Position numbers and translations under genes: made by a program
DNA from: JAFNAG01 sp963739235
Lineage (GTDB): Bacteria; Acidobacteriota; UBA6911
NCBI GenBank assembly: GCA_963739235.1
Contig: CAVTZY010000014.1
Span: 1-64,000, forward strand
Direction of reading: 5' to 3'
Length of the DNA stretch: 64,000 bases
Notes under the pieces: generated by a model
The model's input: only the letters and a program-made list of their open reading frames with translations
The model's database searches: none
What the model was told of the DNA's origin: nothing
Shown here: piece after piece, positions 17,629-26,134 of the stretch
Numbering within the stretch: the stretch's first letter is position 1
How the letters are laid out: the number at the start of each line of letters is the position of its first letter

Positions 17629-19176
17629 ATGGACAATTGCTTTATACAAAAGTACCAGCGCGATGTCACGGGTATTTTGAGCGGATGGGATCGCCTGCTG
17701 TTCCGAGGCACCTTGCGGGCGCTGGCGGTTGCAAGCGGCATGATGAACTATCTCAGCTATATGGGCGTTCTCTTGAAGGACTTCGGCAGTTTTGTTGAGC
17801 GGAGTTCCGAGCGGCTGAAGTCTTCCTGCATGGAAGCCGCACGCAAGCTGGGTCGCCCTATTCAGTATTTGCCCAGCAGCCAGACGAGCAAAGAAGACTT
17901 GGCCGATAGCATCGCCCAGGCTGATGGGATTACCGAAGGGATGATCGGCTTGTTGACGTGCGTCGAGCCGTGCATGACCTATTCCATCCGCCGCGATCCA
18001 ACTCGGAAGAAGCTCGTACTGGAGCCGGCGCTGCGGAAGTGCCTGCACATCTATCACTACTTCATGGACCGGGACTTCGGCCGGATGCACGCGCGGATTC
18101 AGACTTGGTTCCCCTTTTCGATCCAGGTCTGCCTCAACGGCAGGTCGTGGCTGGCGCGGCAGATGGACCGGCAAGGCATGAAGTACATGCAGTCGGATAA
18201 TTGTTTTGTGAAGCTGGACGACGTGGCCGGGGCACAGCAGATCATGGACGGCTTGCTGTGCTGGGACTGGCCTGCGTACCTGGGACGTTTGGCCAACCAG
18301 GTGAATCCGGTCCTTGACGAGATTCTGGCGGGCTACCGGCAGGAGTACTACTGGTCGGCGTACGAGAGCGAGTGGGCCACGGATGTGATGTTTCGCTCGC
18401 CGTCGTCGTTGGCCGCCATCTATCCGGCCTTGGCACGGGGAGCGATCACTGCCTTCGGAAGCTGCAACGTGTTGCGGTTCCTTGGCAAGCGACCCCACGG
18501 CAACATTCAAGCTGAGGTGACCAGCGATTACCGCCGGCGCATCGAAGGCCTTCGGGTCAAGCACTCTGTGGGGAGCAACTCGGTAAAGATGTACGACAAA
18601 CAGGCCAGCGTCTTGCGAGTAGAGACGACCATCAACGACCCACGTGACATGAAGGTTTATCGCTCTCGCGAAGGCGATTCGGGAGGGCAGCACTCGTGGC
18701 AACGGATGCGCAAGGGAGTGGTGGACCTGCGGCGGCGTGCGGAAGTCAGTCAAGGCTGCAACGAGCGATACTACGACGCCCTTAGCACTTTGGATACGAG
18801 TACGCCCCTGCGCGAACTGATTGCGAAAATCACCCGACCTACTACCAAGGCCGGGCACCGCATCCGCGGCCTGCGCCCTTGGGCCGGCGAAGACCTTATG
18901 CTGTTGCGAGAGATCAACCGTGCCGAGTACCTGCTGAATGGATTTCGCAATCGTGATCTGGCGGCAGCCCTCTATCCATCCGCGACGGCCGATGACAAGC
19001 GGCGCAACTCCTCCCGCGTCAGCCAACGCCTGCGTCTCCTTCGCGCGCATCATTTGATCCGGAAACTCCCGCATACTCATCGGTACCAAGTAACATCCAG
19101 AGGGCGTCAGATCGTTACCGCTATTCTTCAGGCGCAAGATCTTTCTCTTGCTACACTTGAAAAGGTTGCAGCATGA
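17629..19176 (+). CDS. protein of unknown function, candidate mobile-element protein
   Basis: I do not recognise a named family. The 515-residue product starts MDNCFIQKYQRDVTGILSGW and has RLLFRGTLRAL close behind; the middle is a mixed alpha/beta region rich in Arg, Tyr and Trp (for example MKYMQSDNCFVKLDDV and SVGSNSVKMYDKQASVLRVE). The last 110 residues read as a winged-helix DNA-binding segment (SRVSQRLRLLRAHHLIRKLPHTHRYQVTSRG). The ribosome site AGGAG sits 6 bases before the ATG. It stands alone, between inverted repeats, with a long hairpin 40 bases after its stop. The long antisense frame over the same bases is a shadow. An orphan DNA-binding or transposition function is an inference. 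Confidence 0.75.
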   Translation: MDNCFIQKYQRDVTGILSGWDRLLFRGTLRALAVASGMMNYLSYMGVLLKDFGSFVERSSERLKSSCMEAARKLGRPIQYLPSSQTSKEDLADSIAQADGITEGMIGLLTCVEPCMTYSIRRDPTRKKLVLEPALRKCLHIYHYFMDRDFGRMHARIQTWFPFSIQVCLNGRSWLARQMDRQGMKYMQSDNCFVKLDDVAGAQQIMDGLLCWDWPAYLGRLANQVNPVLDEILAGYRQEYYWSAYESEWATDVMFRSPSSLAAIYPALARGAITAFGSCNVLRFLGKRPHGNIQAEVTSDYRRRIEGLRVKHSVGSNSVKMYDKQASVLRVETTINDPRDMKVYRSREGDSGGQHSWQRMRKGVVDLRRRAEVSQGCNERYYDALSTLDTSTPLRELIAKITRPTTKAGHRIRGLRPWAGEDLMLLREINRAEYLLNGFRNRDLAAALYPSATADDKRRNSSRVSQRLRLLRAHHLIRKLPHTHRYQVTSRGRQIVTAILQAQDLSLATLEKVAA

Positions 19177-19215
19177 AAATCTTTGCAAAATTCAAAGAAA
19201 TAAAACGTTAGTGGT

Positions 19216-19268
19216 ACAAAGGCCTCGAAGATAAAATCTCCAGGATATTTTTTCTTCGAGGCCTTTGT
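19216..19268 (+). terminator. 16-bp perfect stem after the unknown gene
   Basis: ACAAAGGCCTCGAAGA (19216-19231) pairs perfectly with TCTTCGAGGCCTTTGT (19253-19268), loop 21 bases. It lies 40 bases downstream of the preceding stop codon. There is no T-tract after the stem (a T-run sits inside the loop), so it may be a transcription end, a repeat end or both. Confidence 0.45.
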
Positions 19269-19398
19269 GGTCTTTGCGGTTCGGCTTTCTTTGCCAAATT
19301 TGTGCGAGGTCGTAAAAAGCATAACCACGATATATAGGGGCTTGGGGAGTCAATTGAATGGCCCTTGAGCGATATTCAAAATAATGGGAGGTATGGAA

Positions 19399-19638
19399 AT
19401 GTCAGAACCGAAGCTTGCCGCAAAACACCCTGCCCCAGTGAATCTCGAGGCCGGAAAAACATACGCCTGGTGCCGATGCGGATTATCCAACAATCAGCCA
19501 TTTTGCGACGGGGCCCACAAGACCACCGAGTTCAAGCCGCTGGTTTGGCAAGCTACGGAATCGAAGGAAGTCTGGCTCTGCCAGTGCAAACACACCAAGA
19601 ATGCACCTTACTGCGACGGCACCCACAAGACTCTATGA
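19399..19638 (+). CDS. double CDGSH iron-sulfur domain protein
   Basis: A 79-residue protein carrying two CDGSH-type [2Fe-2S] sites: CRCGLSNNQPFCDGAH and CQCKHTKNAPYCDGTH, each with the three Cys and one His ligands. Tandem CDGSH proteins of this length are common in bacteria, and their role in redox or iron-sulfur handling is not well defined. The start at 19399 is chosen because GGGAGG lies 7 bases upstream; in-frame ATGs at 19384 and 19393 lie within or before that site. The IS91-type end begins 6 bases after the stop, so its downstream context has been changed by insertion. Confidence 0.92.
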   Translation: MSEPKLAAKHPAPVNLEAGKTYAWCRCGLSNNQPFCDGAHKTTEFKPLVWQATESKEVWLCQCKHTKNAPYCDGTHKTL

Positions 19639-19644
19639 CCTCCT

Positions 19645-20000
19645 AGGGATAGTAAAAATAAGCTGCCGAATTGTCTTTGCGCCTGCTGAATGCGTCGCCT
19701 GCAGTTTCTGATAAAAGGTTATCTGTCAACCTGCGCAGCATCTGGTAGGCAGTATAATCCAGACAAATCTGCAAGATACAGGATTCCGGGCGCACCTCCG
19801 GCCCAGCTTTGCTCTCTGATTAAGAAATATCGTGATCGGCAGTCGCCAGTATTGCCGGAGCGATGGGTGGGGGTCTGGAAGGGAGGCCGAGGCAGATCAG
19901 GATCTTTCTGATTGCATCGGGTGGATGGATGGCTGCAAGTATCCTGGTGCGTGCGCCACAGCGGGGGCATTTTAAAACGTCGATCAAGAAAATTCTTCTG
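19645..20000 (-). mobile_element. IS91-type 3'-end fragment, copy A
   Basis: A 356-bp segment identical or nearly so to 46514-46869 and 63626-63981. Read on the minus strand it encodes the last residues of an IS91-family transposase (CPRCGARTRILAAIHPPDAIRK, shown in full in the copy at 46.7-47.3 kb) followed by about 175 bases to the terminus. In IS91 elements the replication origin lies at this end. On its right side it joins directly to a DDE-transposase gene lacking its first part, so the insertion or a later deletion removed that gene's start. Confidence 0.8.
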
Positions 20001-20882
20001 GAAGAATGCTTTGGTCATGGTAAAACCGGAAACCCTGATTCGTTGGCATCGGCAAGGATTCCGCCTTTTCTGGCGTTGGAAAAGCAAGAAGCGAGGTCGA
20101 CCACGGCTGCCACTGCACCTTCAACGAATAATCCGGCAAATGGCTGAACGAAACGTAACCTGGGGCGAAGAGCGCATCGCCGCTGAGCCTCTCTTAAAAC
20201 TCGGCATTCGCGTTTCACCCCGAACGGTGAGACGGTATATGCCTCAGGGTACCGGCACCGGAGATCGGCCCTGCTCTGAACGATGGATGATCTTTTTCAA
20301 AAATCACGCCAAGGCTATTTTGGCCAGTGATTTTTTCGTGGCGGTAACGGCAAACTTCCGGATGTTGTATGTTCTCGTGATCATGGAAATCGGGACCCGG
20401 CGGATCATTCACTTTAATGTTACAGATCATCCCACGTCGGAATGGACTCTGCAGCAATTTCGCGAGGCCATCCGAGGCGAGGAACCAACGCGCTATCTGA
20501 TCCATGACCGGGACAGCATCTATTCCGCCGACCTGGATTTGGCCCTCAAATCGATGGGCCTCAAAATCCTGAAGACGCCGGTGCGGGCGCCGACAGCAAA
20601 CGCTTATTGTGAACGGCTGATAGGCACCATCCGAAGAGAGTGCCTGGATTTCATGATCCCGCTGAATGAAAGGCATTTGCGACGGCTTCTTACGGATGGG
20701 TAGCTCACTACAACAAGGGCCGACCTCACTCGAGTCTGGGACCGGGGATTCCTGATCCTTCGGTGGCTTTGTCGGCTGTCGCGCCTTCCAGACATCAAAT
20801 TCCGCGTGATCATCAAGTGGTTTCCAAACCTGTTCTCGGCGGCCTGCATCATGAATATCGATTTGCGAAGGTTGCCGCTTGA
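20001..20882 (+). pseudogene. DDE integrase-type transposase, 5'-truncated and frameshifted
   Basis: Encodes most of an rve-type transposase: MVKPETLIRWHRQGFRLFW, an HTH region, the catalytic core with ASDFF (first Asp), LIHDRDS (second Asp) and YCERLIGTIRRECLDF (Glu), then IPLNERHLRRLL. About 60 N-terminal residues are missing where the IS91-type fragment joins. After LLTDG a one-base deletion near 20695 gives a stop, while the next frame continues the family ending (AHYNKGRPHSSLGPG, GGLHHEYRFAKVAA) to a TGA at 20880-20882. It belongs to the same broad family as the two elements at 27.2 and 32.7 kb but a different subgroup. Non-functional. Confidence 0.85.
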
Positions 20883-20986
20883 AAATCGAGGTGCCGTTGA
20901 CTCGGATTTTGTGACATTTTTGCGGATCACAACAGGCACTCCCGAATTCCTGATTGCATGACTGGATCAAGTAACCCGTTCCCGAT

Positions 20987-21373
20987 TCATTTTCGCTGCA
21001 GCTTATAGGGGATGACCACGAACGGGTGCTGTTTGGGATCAAAGTCCTTGTGATTGCGCGTGGCGAGGGCAAGGCTGTAATGCTGGGCTACGGCGGCTTG
21101 AAAGGCGTCCGGCAGTTTCCAGCCATGCAGATGACGCAATTCGGCCGCCAGATCGGCAACATCCAGGTCAAGAGCATGAAAGGTGAAACAGTCCAGGAAA
21201 CGTGCGAGCAATTGCCGCTCAGATCCCTCCGCCCCGGTTAACACCTCGGCTCGGGTAATGGCTGAAATGTGAGCTGTAGCGCCGATCGTGCGCAGATAAG
21301 CCGTCGCGGCGGGAATGCCGTTGAGATGATCGATCAGGATCACCGAGTCAAGCAGAACGCCGGTTCCATTCAT
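20987..21373 (-). CDS. PIN-domain ribonuclease toxin (VapC-like)
   Basis: A 128-residue protein of the VapC type. The acidic residues expected of PIN nucleases are present: LLDSVILIDHLNG (first Asp), RAEVLTGAE (Glu), LPDAFQAAVAQ (Asp) and the final ATRNHKDFD (Asp). VapC toxins cleave tRNA or rRNA to stop translation and are neutralised by the partner antitoxin. The start codon at 21373 lies inside the antitoxin gene (26-base overlap), the usual coupled order antitoxin then toxin. An upstream in-frame start would give ten more residues but lacks support. Confidence 0.87.
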   Translation of the reverse strand: MNGTGVLLDSVILIDHLNGIPAATAYLRTIGATAHISAITRAEVLTGAEGSERQLLARFLDCFTFHALDLDVADLAAELRHLHGWKLPDAFQAAVAQHYSLALATRNHKDFDPKQHPFVVIPYKLQRK

Positions 21374-21590
21374 TCCGCAGCCTCTTCTGGACGACGAGTC
21401 CATCCTCCCCGGAGCCGATTCCCCTCGTCAACTCCAGGAGTTCGGCAAACGCCTCGGCGGTCCCCTCCTCGGAGCGCAAGCGCCGGACGGCCCGGCGCAC
21501 GACTTCGGTCATGGAGACCCCATCTCTTGAGGCCCTCCGGTCGAGCCACTTCTTGTCCTCTTCCTCGAGCGACACCACCGTGCGCACCAT
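21348..21590 (-). CDS. ribbon-helix-helix antitoxin (VapB-like)
   Basis: An 80-residue partner of the PIN toxin. The first 45 residues look like a ribbon-helix-helix DNA-binding fold (MVRTVVSLEEEDKKWLDRRA, then VSMTEVVRRAVRRL); the acidic C-terminal half would wrap the toxin. The start at 21590 is favoured by GGAGG 8 bases upstream; the frame extends to an ATG at 21638, but that runs through the likely promoter/operator. Antitoxins of this kind bind their own promoter with the toxin. Confidence 0.83.
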   Translation of the reverse strand: MVRTVVSLEEEDKKWLDRRASRDGVSMTEVVRRAVRRLRSEEGTAEAFAELLELTRGIGSGEDGLVVQKRLRNEWNRRSA

Positions 21591-21603
21591 GTTGGCTGCC
21601 TCC

Positions 21604-21633
21604 GATATCAGCATTTGAAAAATGATATCATAC
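21604..21633 (-). promoter_or_regulatory. promoter/operator of the PIN toxin-antitoxin pair
   Basis: The palindrome ATGATATCAT (21622-21631) and a second half-site GATATCA (21604-21610) lie immediately upstream of the antitoxin ribosome site. On the minus strand TATGAT (21627-21632) is a plausible -10 box overlapping the palindrome, as expected for an autoregulated antitoxin promoter. This is inferred from sequence symmetry only. Confidence 0.45.
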
Positions 21634-21863
21634 TTCATTTGGCTTTGGAAACGAGAATGCGACCTAATCGGGGCAGTTCTGTTCGCGATTTAGGAACCCC
21701 ACGTTCACCGAATTTGACTCCCGTCAGGTAAAGATATTCAGCCGAGCCGCAAATAGCTGCGGCAACGTAACTTGACATGGAAGCCGGTACCGCCGTATTC
21801 GACACTTGACAGGGTGCTAACGATCCCGGATGCTGCCGATTTTCACCGCGCATCCGGAGGAAC

Positions 21864-21974
21864 ATGAAATCGCAGTTTCAACCGTGGCAGTTCTTGCTCC
21901 TGATCCTCGCCGGCTGGATCAATCGCAGACAACAGGACGCTGCCGAGTACCTGTCCATGCTAAAAACTGCATAG
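21864..21974 (+). pseudogene. N-terminal relic of a DDE transposase
   Basis: A 36-codon frame beginning MKSQFQPWQFLLLILAGWIN and ending ...EYLSMLKTA with TAG, preceded by GGAGG. The sequence matches what I recall as the N-terminus of an integrase-core transposase family (typically continuing EYLRTENQVLRE...). Only this start survives; the following sequence has no matching frame. The 220 bases before it and 190 after show no other gene. Confidence 0.55.
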
Positions 21975-22165
21975 TGATTCCAATCATTACGAAGTTATCA
22001 GCAACCAGTGGGTTTTGGCATAACACGGGGTCTCGACGGGCGAGGCACCCGAATCTCACTGCATAGGTGGGACATCAGCGAGTAGGCGGGCCCGTGATCG
22101 TTGCCGGCAGAATGATCCGGCAGTCGGAAAACTCCACGGGCGCCGCTCTGGCCTGTCGTCGAATT

Positions 22166-22909
22166 TCATTTCTTGATGGGGTTCGGGGGCGCGCTGGGGG
22201 ATGCGTAGCCTTTGCGAGCGGCTTCCAGGCGCATCTGAAGCTCTAGAAGCTCCTTTTTCAGCTCGATCATCTCGGGGCCATTCGGGCTGATCATTCCGAT
22301 CTCCACGCGTTTTTGAGCTGCATCGATCTGTGTCTGCACCAGCGTGATTTCCTGCTGCAGCAGTTCCTGCGTCGGTCCTTTGCGGAGAGCATTGAGGCGC
22401 ATCTGGAGCTCGATAAGATCTTTTCTCCGTTCCAGCAATTCGTCGCGCCCGCCGGCGATTCCCGCCTCCACCTTCTTTTCGGCTGCCTGAAGCTGCGCCT
22501 GGACAAGCATCATCTCCTGCTGGAGCAGTTCCTGCTCCCTCTTCAAGTCCTCGGTCTGTTGCTGGCCCGAACTGATGCCATACGTTTGGGTGAGTTGGTT
22601 CCGGCTGGCATCGGCCAGCTGTTTCTGGTCGGCGAAATCCCGCAGCACGCGCTGGTATGCGGCGATCGCCTGTTCTTTCTGACCCAGCTTGCGGGAACAG
22701 TCGGCCAGGTGGAACAGCGCAGTGGCCGCGACCTGCCGGTCCTGATCGTATTGAGCCAGAATCTTCGTGTAGGCCTCGATCGCCTTGTCGAGCTTCTGGT
22801 TCACCTCTTCTTCGACGATCGCTTTGAGCAGTTGATCGGCGAGTTTTTCCTGCCCTGCGGCAAAACCCGGGAATACCAGCAGAATCGCCAGAACCAGTTC
22901 GAATTTCAT
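22166..22909 (-). CDS. secreted TPR and coiled-coil protein
   Basis: A 247-residue protein with an N-terminal signal sequence (MKFELVLAILLVFPGFAAGQ), a TPR-type region (about residues 30-110: FHLADCSRKLGQKEQAIAAYQRVL) and a long C-terminal coiled coil with two similar units (ELLQQEMMLVQAQLQAAEKK and ELLQQEITLVQTQIDAAQKR). The start at 22909 is placed 8 bases after GAGGGAG; the frame runs further upstream without support. It is the last gene of an operon with the response regulator and sensor kinase. A periplasmic accessory or stress-sensing role is only an inference. Confidence 0.78.
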   Translation of the reverse strand: MKFELVLAILLVFPGFAAGQEKLADQLLKAIVEEEVNQKLDKAIEAYTKILAQYDQDRQVAATALFHLADCSRKLGQKEQAIAAYQRVLRDFADQKQLADASRNQLTQTYGISSGQQQTEDLKREQELLQQEMMLVQAQLQAAEKKVEAGIAGGRDELLERRKDLIELQMRLNALRKGPTQELLQQEITLVQTQIDAAQKRVEIGMISPNGPEMIELKKELLELQMRLEAARKGYASPSAPPNPIKK

Positions 22910-23010
22910 ACGCATTTCTCCCTCATTTCGAGCGGACCTGCGGGTCCGCGAGTGCGGTCCGGGAAAATCACTAACCGATTCGAGTGTGTATTTTCGTGCG
23001 GGCGCATATG

Positions 23011-23739
23011 TCACGGTTTTGTAATTTGAGCCGGCTCAATATCCAATTTGTATCCGACCCCATGGACCGTGCGGATCCATTTCGGGTTTTCCGGATCGGA
23101 TTCGAGTTTGGCGCGCAGGCTCGCGATATGATTATCCACGGTGCGGGTCGTCGGAAATGCCGAGTAACCCCAAACGACATCCAGGAATCGTTCGCGCGTC
23201 ACAGGCTCGCCGGCGGCTTCTGCCATGAGCCGCAGCATGGCAAATTCCTTTGCAGTCAGATAAATTGTGGCGCGCCCTCGGCGCGCGGTCTGGCGCAGAA
23301 GATCGATCCGGCTATTGCCGAGTTCAAGACTCGTGAAGGCACGGGTTTCTCTGCGAACACGGCGCAATAAAGCGCGGACCCGCGCCAGCAGCTCATCCGT
23401 GCTGAAGGGCTTCACCAGATAGTCGTCGGCACCCGAATCGAGCCCGGTCACTCGGTCACCGACTCGTCCCTTGGCTGTCAGCATGAGCACGGGGGCCGAA
23501 ACGGTCAGTCTTCTGAGTTCAGTGCAAAGCGCAAAGCCGTCGAGCTTCGGCAACATGATATCGAGCAGAACGAGGTCCGGCTTTTCGTCCAATGCCGCGC
23601 GCAATCCGGCCTCGCCGTCCGCCGCCGTCAGCACACGAAATCCCTCTCCCTCGAGAATGTCCTTGAGCACCGTGCGCATCGACAGTTCATCTTCGACGAT
23701 CAGGATGCGCGCTCCGGTGGTTTGATTTTCTGTGTGCAT
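23011..23739 (-). CDS. OmpR/PhoB-family response regulator
   Basis: A 242-residue two-component regulator. The receiver domain has the acidic pair VEDE, the phospho-acceptor Asp in LVLLDIMLPKLDG (about residue 59), the switch Thr in LMLTAKG and the Lys in YLVKPF. The C-terminal winged helix shows LTAKEFAMLRLMAE and TRTVDNHIASLRAKLE with the final IRTVHGVGYKL. It would bind DNA as a dimer once phosphorylated by the kinase encoded 21 bases upstream in the same operon. Target genes are unknown; the co-transcribed coiled-coil gene is an obvious candidate. Confidence 0.95.
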   Translation of the reverse strand: MHTENQTTGARILIVEDELSMRTVLKDILEGEGFRVLTAADGEAGLRAALDEKPDLVLLDIMLPKLDGFALCTELRRLTVSAPVLMLTAKGRVGDRVTGLDSGADDYLVKPFSTDELLARVRALLRRVRRETRAFTSLELGNSRIDLLRQTARRGRATIYLTAKEFAMLRLMAEAAGEPVTRERFLDVVWGYSAFPTTRTVDNHIASLRAKLESDPENPKWIRTVHGVGYKLDIEPAQITKP

Positions 23740-23760
23740 GCTTTCTACGCCTTGGAAAGG

Positions 23761-25893
23761 TCAGATCGGCAGTTCAAGGGTAAAGCGGCTGCCTTCGCCG
23801 GGCTTGCTGTCCACGATCACTCGCCCTCCGTGGGCATCCGCGATGTGCTTGACGATGCTCAGCCCGATACCTATGCCTTTGGTTTCACGACGCAGCTCGG
23901 ATCCGCGTCTGTAAAACGGCTCGAAAATCCGCGCCTGCTCCTCCTGCGGAATACCGGATCCACGATCTGCCACACTAATACAAAATTTCTTTTCTGCTGC
24001 GTTGCAGCCCACTTCGACTGTTGCGAGCGGCGGCGAATGCTTGATCGCATTGTCGATCAGGTTGATAAGCGCCTGCTGTACCGCCTGGCCGTCCCAGCAC
24101 GGCTGCGGCCCAGGATCCCGCGCTTCGGATTCGCTCAGCCTCAAGGAGATTTGCTGTTCTTCGGCCGCCGGCGTCATCAGCTGAACGGTCTGGCGCACCA
24201 GGGCCACGGCGTCCACGGGTTCAGGTTCGTAGTTTTTCCGCCCCTGGCGGATGCGCGAAAAATCCAGCACGTTTTCCACCAGCGAAGTCAGGCGCCTGCA
24301 TTCCTGCACGATGAGGCGGAAATAGCTCTTTTGCTTCTCGCTTTCATCGACGCGATCCTGGTCGAGGCTCTCGGCCATCAGCCGGACGGAGGCGAGCGGC
24401 GCGCGCAACTCATGCGATACGCTCGAAACAAAATTCGAGGTCATCTCCGCCAGCCGCACCTGCCTCTGAAATGCCCTCCAGGCACTCGCAAGCCCTAACC
24501 CGGCCGCTGCCGTCGCCAGGAGAATGAAACCGGCCATCAACCACATGCGCCGGCGATAACTGGCATAAAGCAGATCAGGTCGAGCCAGTTCGAGACGGAG
24601 CGAAAATGTGGTATGAAGGTTTGGCGGCATCAGGTACCACATTTCCTTTTCCTGAAATACACCCCCCGGCAAGTTGGCCCTCGCGAGTAATCCTTGCGAT
24701 TCGGACGCCAGCACGTCTTTGGCATTGCGGTCCTGCAGTACCATGCCGTCTGGAGATGCCGGCCAACGCTTTCCTGCTATTAATACGGAAACGTCCGCAT
24801 AGGAGGGTAAGCCGGCGCGGATTTCATCGAAGGCGTGGTCAAAAGCTACTTCAAGTGCGCGCGCAGGAATAAGCGTGACAGAATAGTCTCTGCCGAAGTA
24901 GACGGTCTCTCGCTGCACGAAAACGGGTGTGTCGCCTGCGAGCCAGACTTCCATCACTCTTTTATCCGGATCGGGGGGAATCTGCAGCAGTTGTCGAAGC
25001 AGCGGGCGCACCCTTTCCTGTGCGTCCCACAAATCTCTCAGAGCATCAACCCAGGATCTATTCCGGTTGCCGGAGGCAGCCTCGCCGGCGGCGGCAATGA
25101 TTTCGCGGGTCATGAACGAGGGATGGGCAACGACACGATGGAATAGCTCCGGCCTCACGGTAGAAAAAAGGAACTCCTCCGGGGAGTTGCGTATCGCCTG
25201 AATGAGGGCGATGTCTGCAACTGGAGTTCCCGTGCCAGTGCGTGCATCCGCGTATCTGCGCACTATATCGATCAGCTTGCGGGCAAGGATAGCATCACGC
25301 GCAGTCGTCTGCTGCATCAGCAGGATGTTCAATTCCACGCCCGCACACGTGTCCTCCTGAACTCCGCCGGCTTTCATGGCCGCCAGGCCCTGTTCGGCGG
25401 CTGCACGGTCGCGCTGCTGAAAGATCGCCCGCTCCGTGGCCGCCAGCGTTTTTGCCTGTATCGTAGTCAGGCTGCGGATCCGTGAGGGGGGAATCGGCAG
25501 CGGAGGATAATCGAGGGGCGATGCCGCCGCGCCATTGAGCAGACGCCCGTGCAATTGCCACAAAGGAGGGAATGCAGCTGCGGAACTGTAGGTGTCGGTT
25601 TCGGGCCGGCCCAATGCCATGCCATGTATGCCTTCGGGCCATGCCAATGCGACCGGCAAAACCCGGATCGCGTACCAGTCGGAGAGAAACGATGAGAGGC
25701 TTTGGCCCGCAGACTGCCGCCATTGATCGGCGAGGTTTGTGACCAGAGTTTGCGCACGATCCCGCGCATCCCGCTCCACGGCCCGTTTGTCCAGGCGCAG
25801 GGAATAAAGTGCAAAGCCAGACAGAATCACAAGCGGCGCGGCGATAAGCAACGCCTGCCAAAGGAATGCGGCCTGTGGGCGGAATCTTTTCAT
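23761..25893 (-). CDS. membrane sensor histidine kinase
   Basis: A 710-residue sensor. After a first transmembrane helix (LLIAAPLVILSGFALYSL) comes a sensor region of about 430 residues without a recognisable domain, then a second helix (WLMAGFILLATAAAGLGLA). The kinase core has the H-box SSVSHELRAPLASVRLMAE (His about residue 493), N-box NLIDNAIKHSP, G1 DRGSGIP, F-box and G2 GIGIGLSIVKH. No HAMP domain is obvious between TM2 and the dimerisation helix. The start at 25893 gives a normal Lys/Arg-rich N-terminus; the frame extends 10 codons further. It is the first gene of a three-gene operon with the regulator and the TPR-coiled-coil protein. Confidence 0.93.
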   Translation of the reverse strand: MKRFRPQAAFLWQALLIAAPLVILSGFALYSLRLDKRAVERDARDRAQTLVTNLADQWRQSAGQSLSSFLSDWYAIRVLPVALAWPEGIHGMALGRPETDTYSSAAAFPPLWQLHGRLLNGAAASPLDYPPLPIPPSRIRSLTTIQAKTLAATERAIFQQRDRAAAEQGLAAMKAGGVQEDTCAGVELNILLMQQTTARDAILARKLIDIVRRYADARTGTGTPVADIALIQAIRNSPEEFLFSTVRPELFHRVVAHPSFMTREIIAAAGEAASGNRNRSWVDALRDLWDAQERVRPLLRQLLQIPPDPDKRVMEVWLAGDTPVFVQRETVYFGRDYSVTLIPARALEVAFDHAFDEIRAGLPSYADVSVLIAGKRWPASPDGMVLQDRNAKDVLASESQGLLARANLPGGVFQEKEMWYLMPPNLHTTFSLRLELARPDLLYASYRRRMWLMAGFILLATAAAGLGLASAWRAFQRQVRLAEMTSNFVSSVSHELRAPLASVRLMAESLDQDRVDESEKQKSYFRLIVQECRRLTSLVENVLDFSRIRQGRKNYEPEPVDAVALVRQTVQLMTPAAEEQQISLRLSESEARDPGPQPCWDGQAVQQALINLIDNAIKHSPPLATVEVGCNAAEKKFCISVADRGSGIPQEEQARIFEPFYRRGSELRRETKGIGIGLSIVKHIADAHGGRVIVDSKPGEGSRFTLELPI

Positions 25894-26134
25894 GGCATGC
25901 CTGGTTTCCACCATAGCATACAACTACCCGCTGCCGTTCACCCGGTTGTCACGGATATGTAAAACAGCACACCCCCTGGGAGCTCAGGCGTCCCGCCGGC
26001 AAAACAATTTCCGGCAGGGCTCCGCACACAGCCGGGATCCATAGCAGACGAGACTCCCGCAAGAATCCAGGCCGTCCCACGGTTTTATAAATCAGCCAAT
26101 CACGACCGGCGTCGATATCTGGGGGAGTTCATGC

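Larger units (their letters stand above)
17462..19282. repeat. inverted repeat arms flanking the unknown 515-residue gene
   Basis: The left arm GAACCACGAAGACCAC (17462-17477) is matched in reverse complement by GTGGTCTTTGCGGTTC (19267-19282), 14 of 16 bases. The pair encloses the gene at 17629-19176. Similar motifs are dispersed repeats in many bacteria, so the arms may be unrelated dispersed copies rather than transposon ends. Confidence 0.4.

Noticed and set aside
17458..19188. 576-codon minus-strand frame over the unknown gene
   Set aside because: It is antisense to the plus-strand gene, which has a clean ribosome site and a coherent domain pattern; the minus frame has none and shows shadow-like composition.
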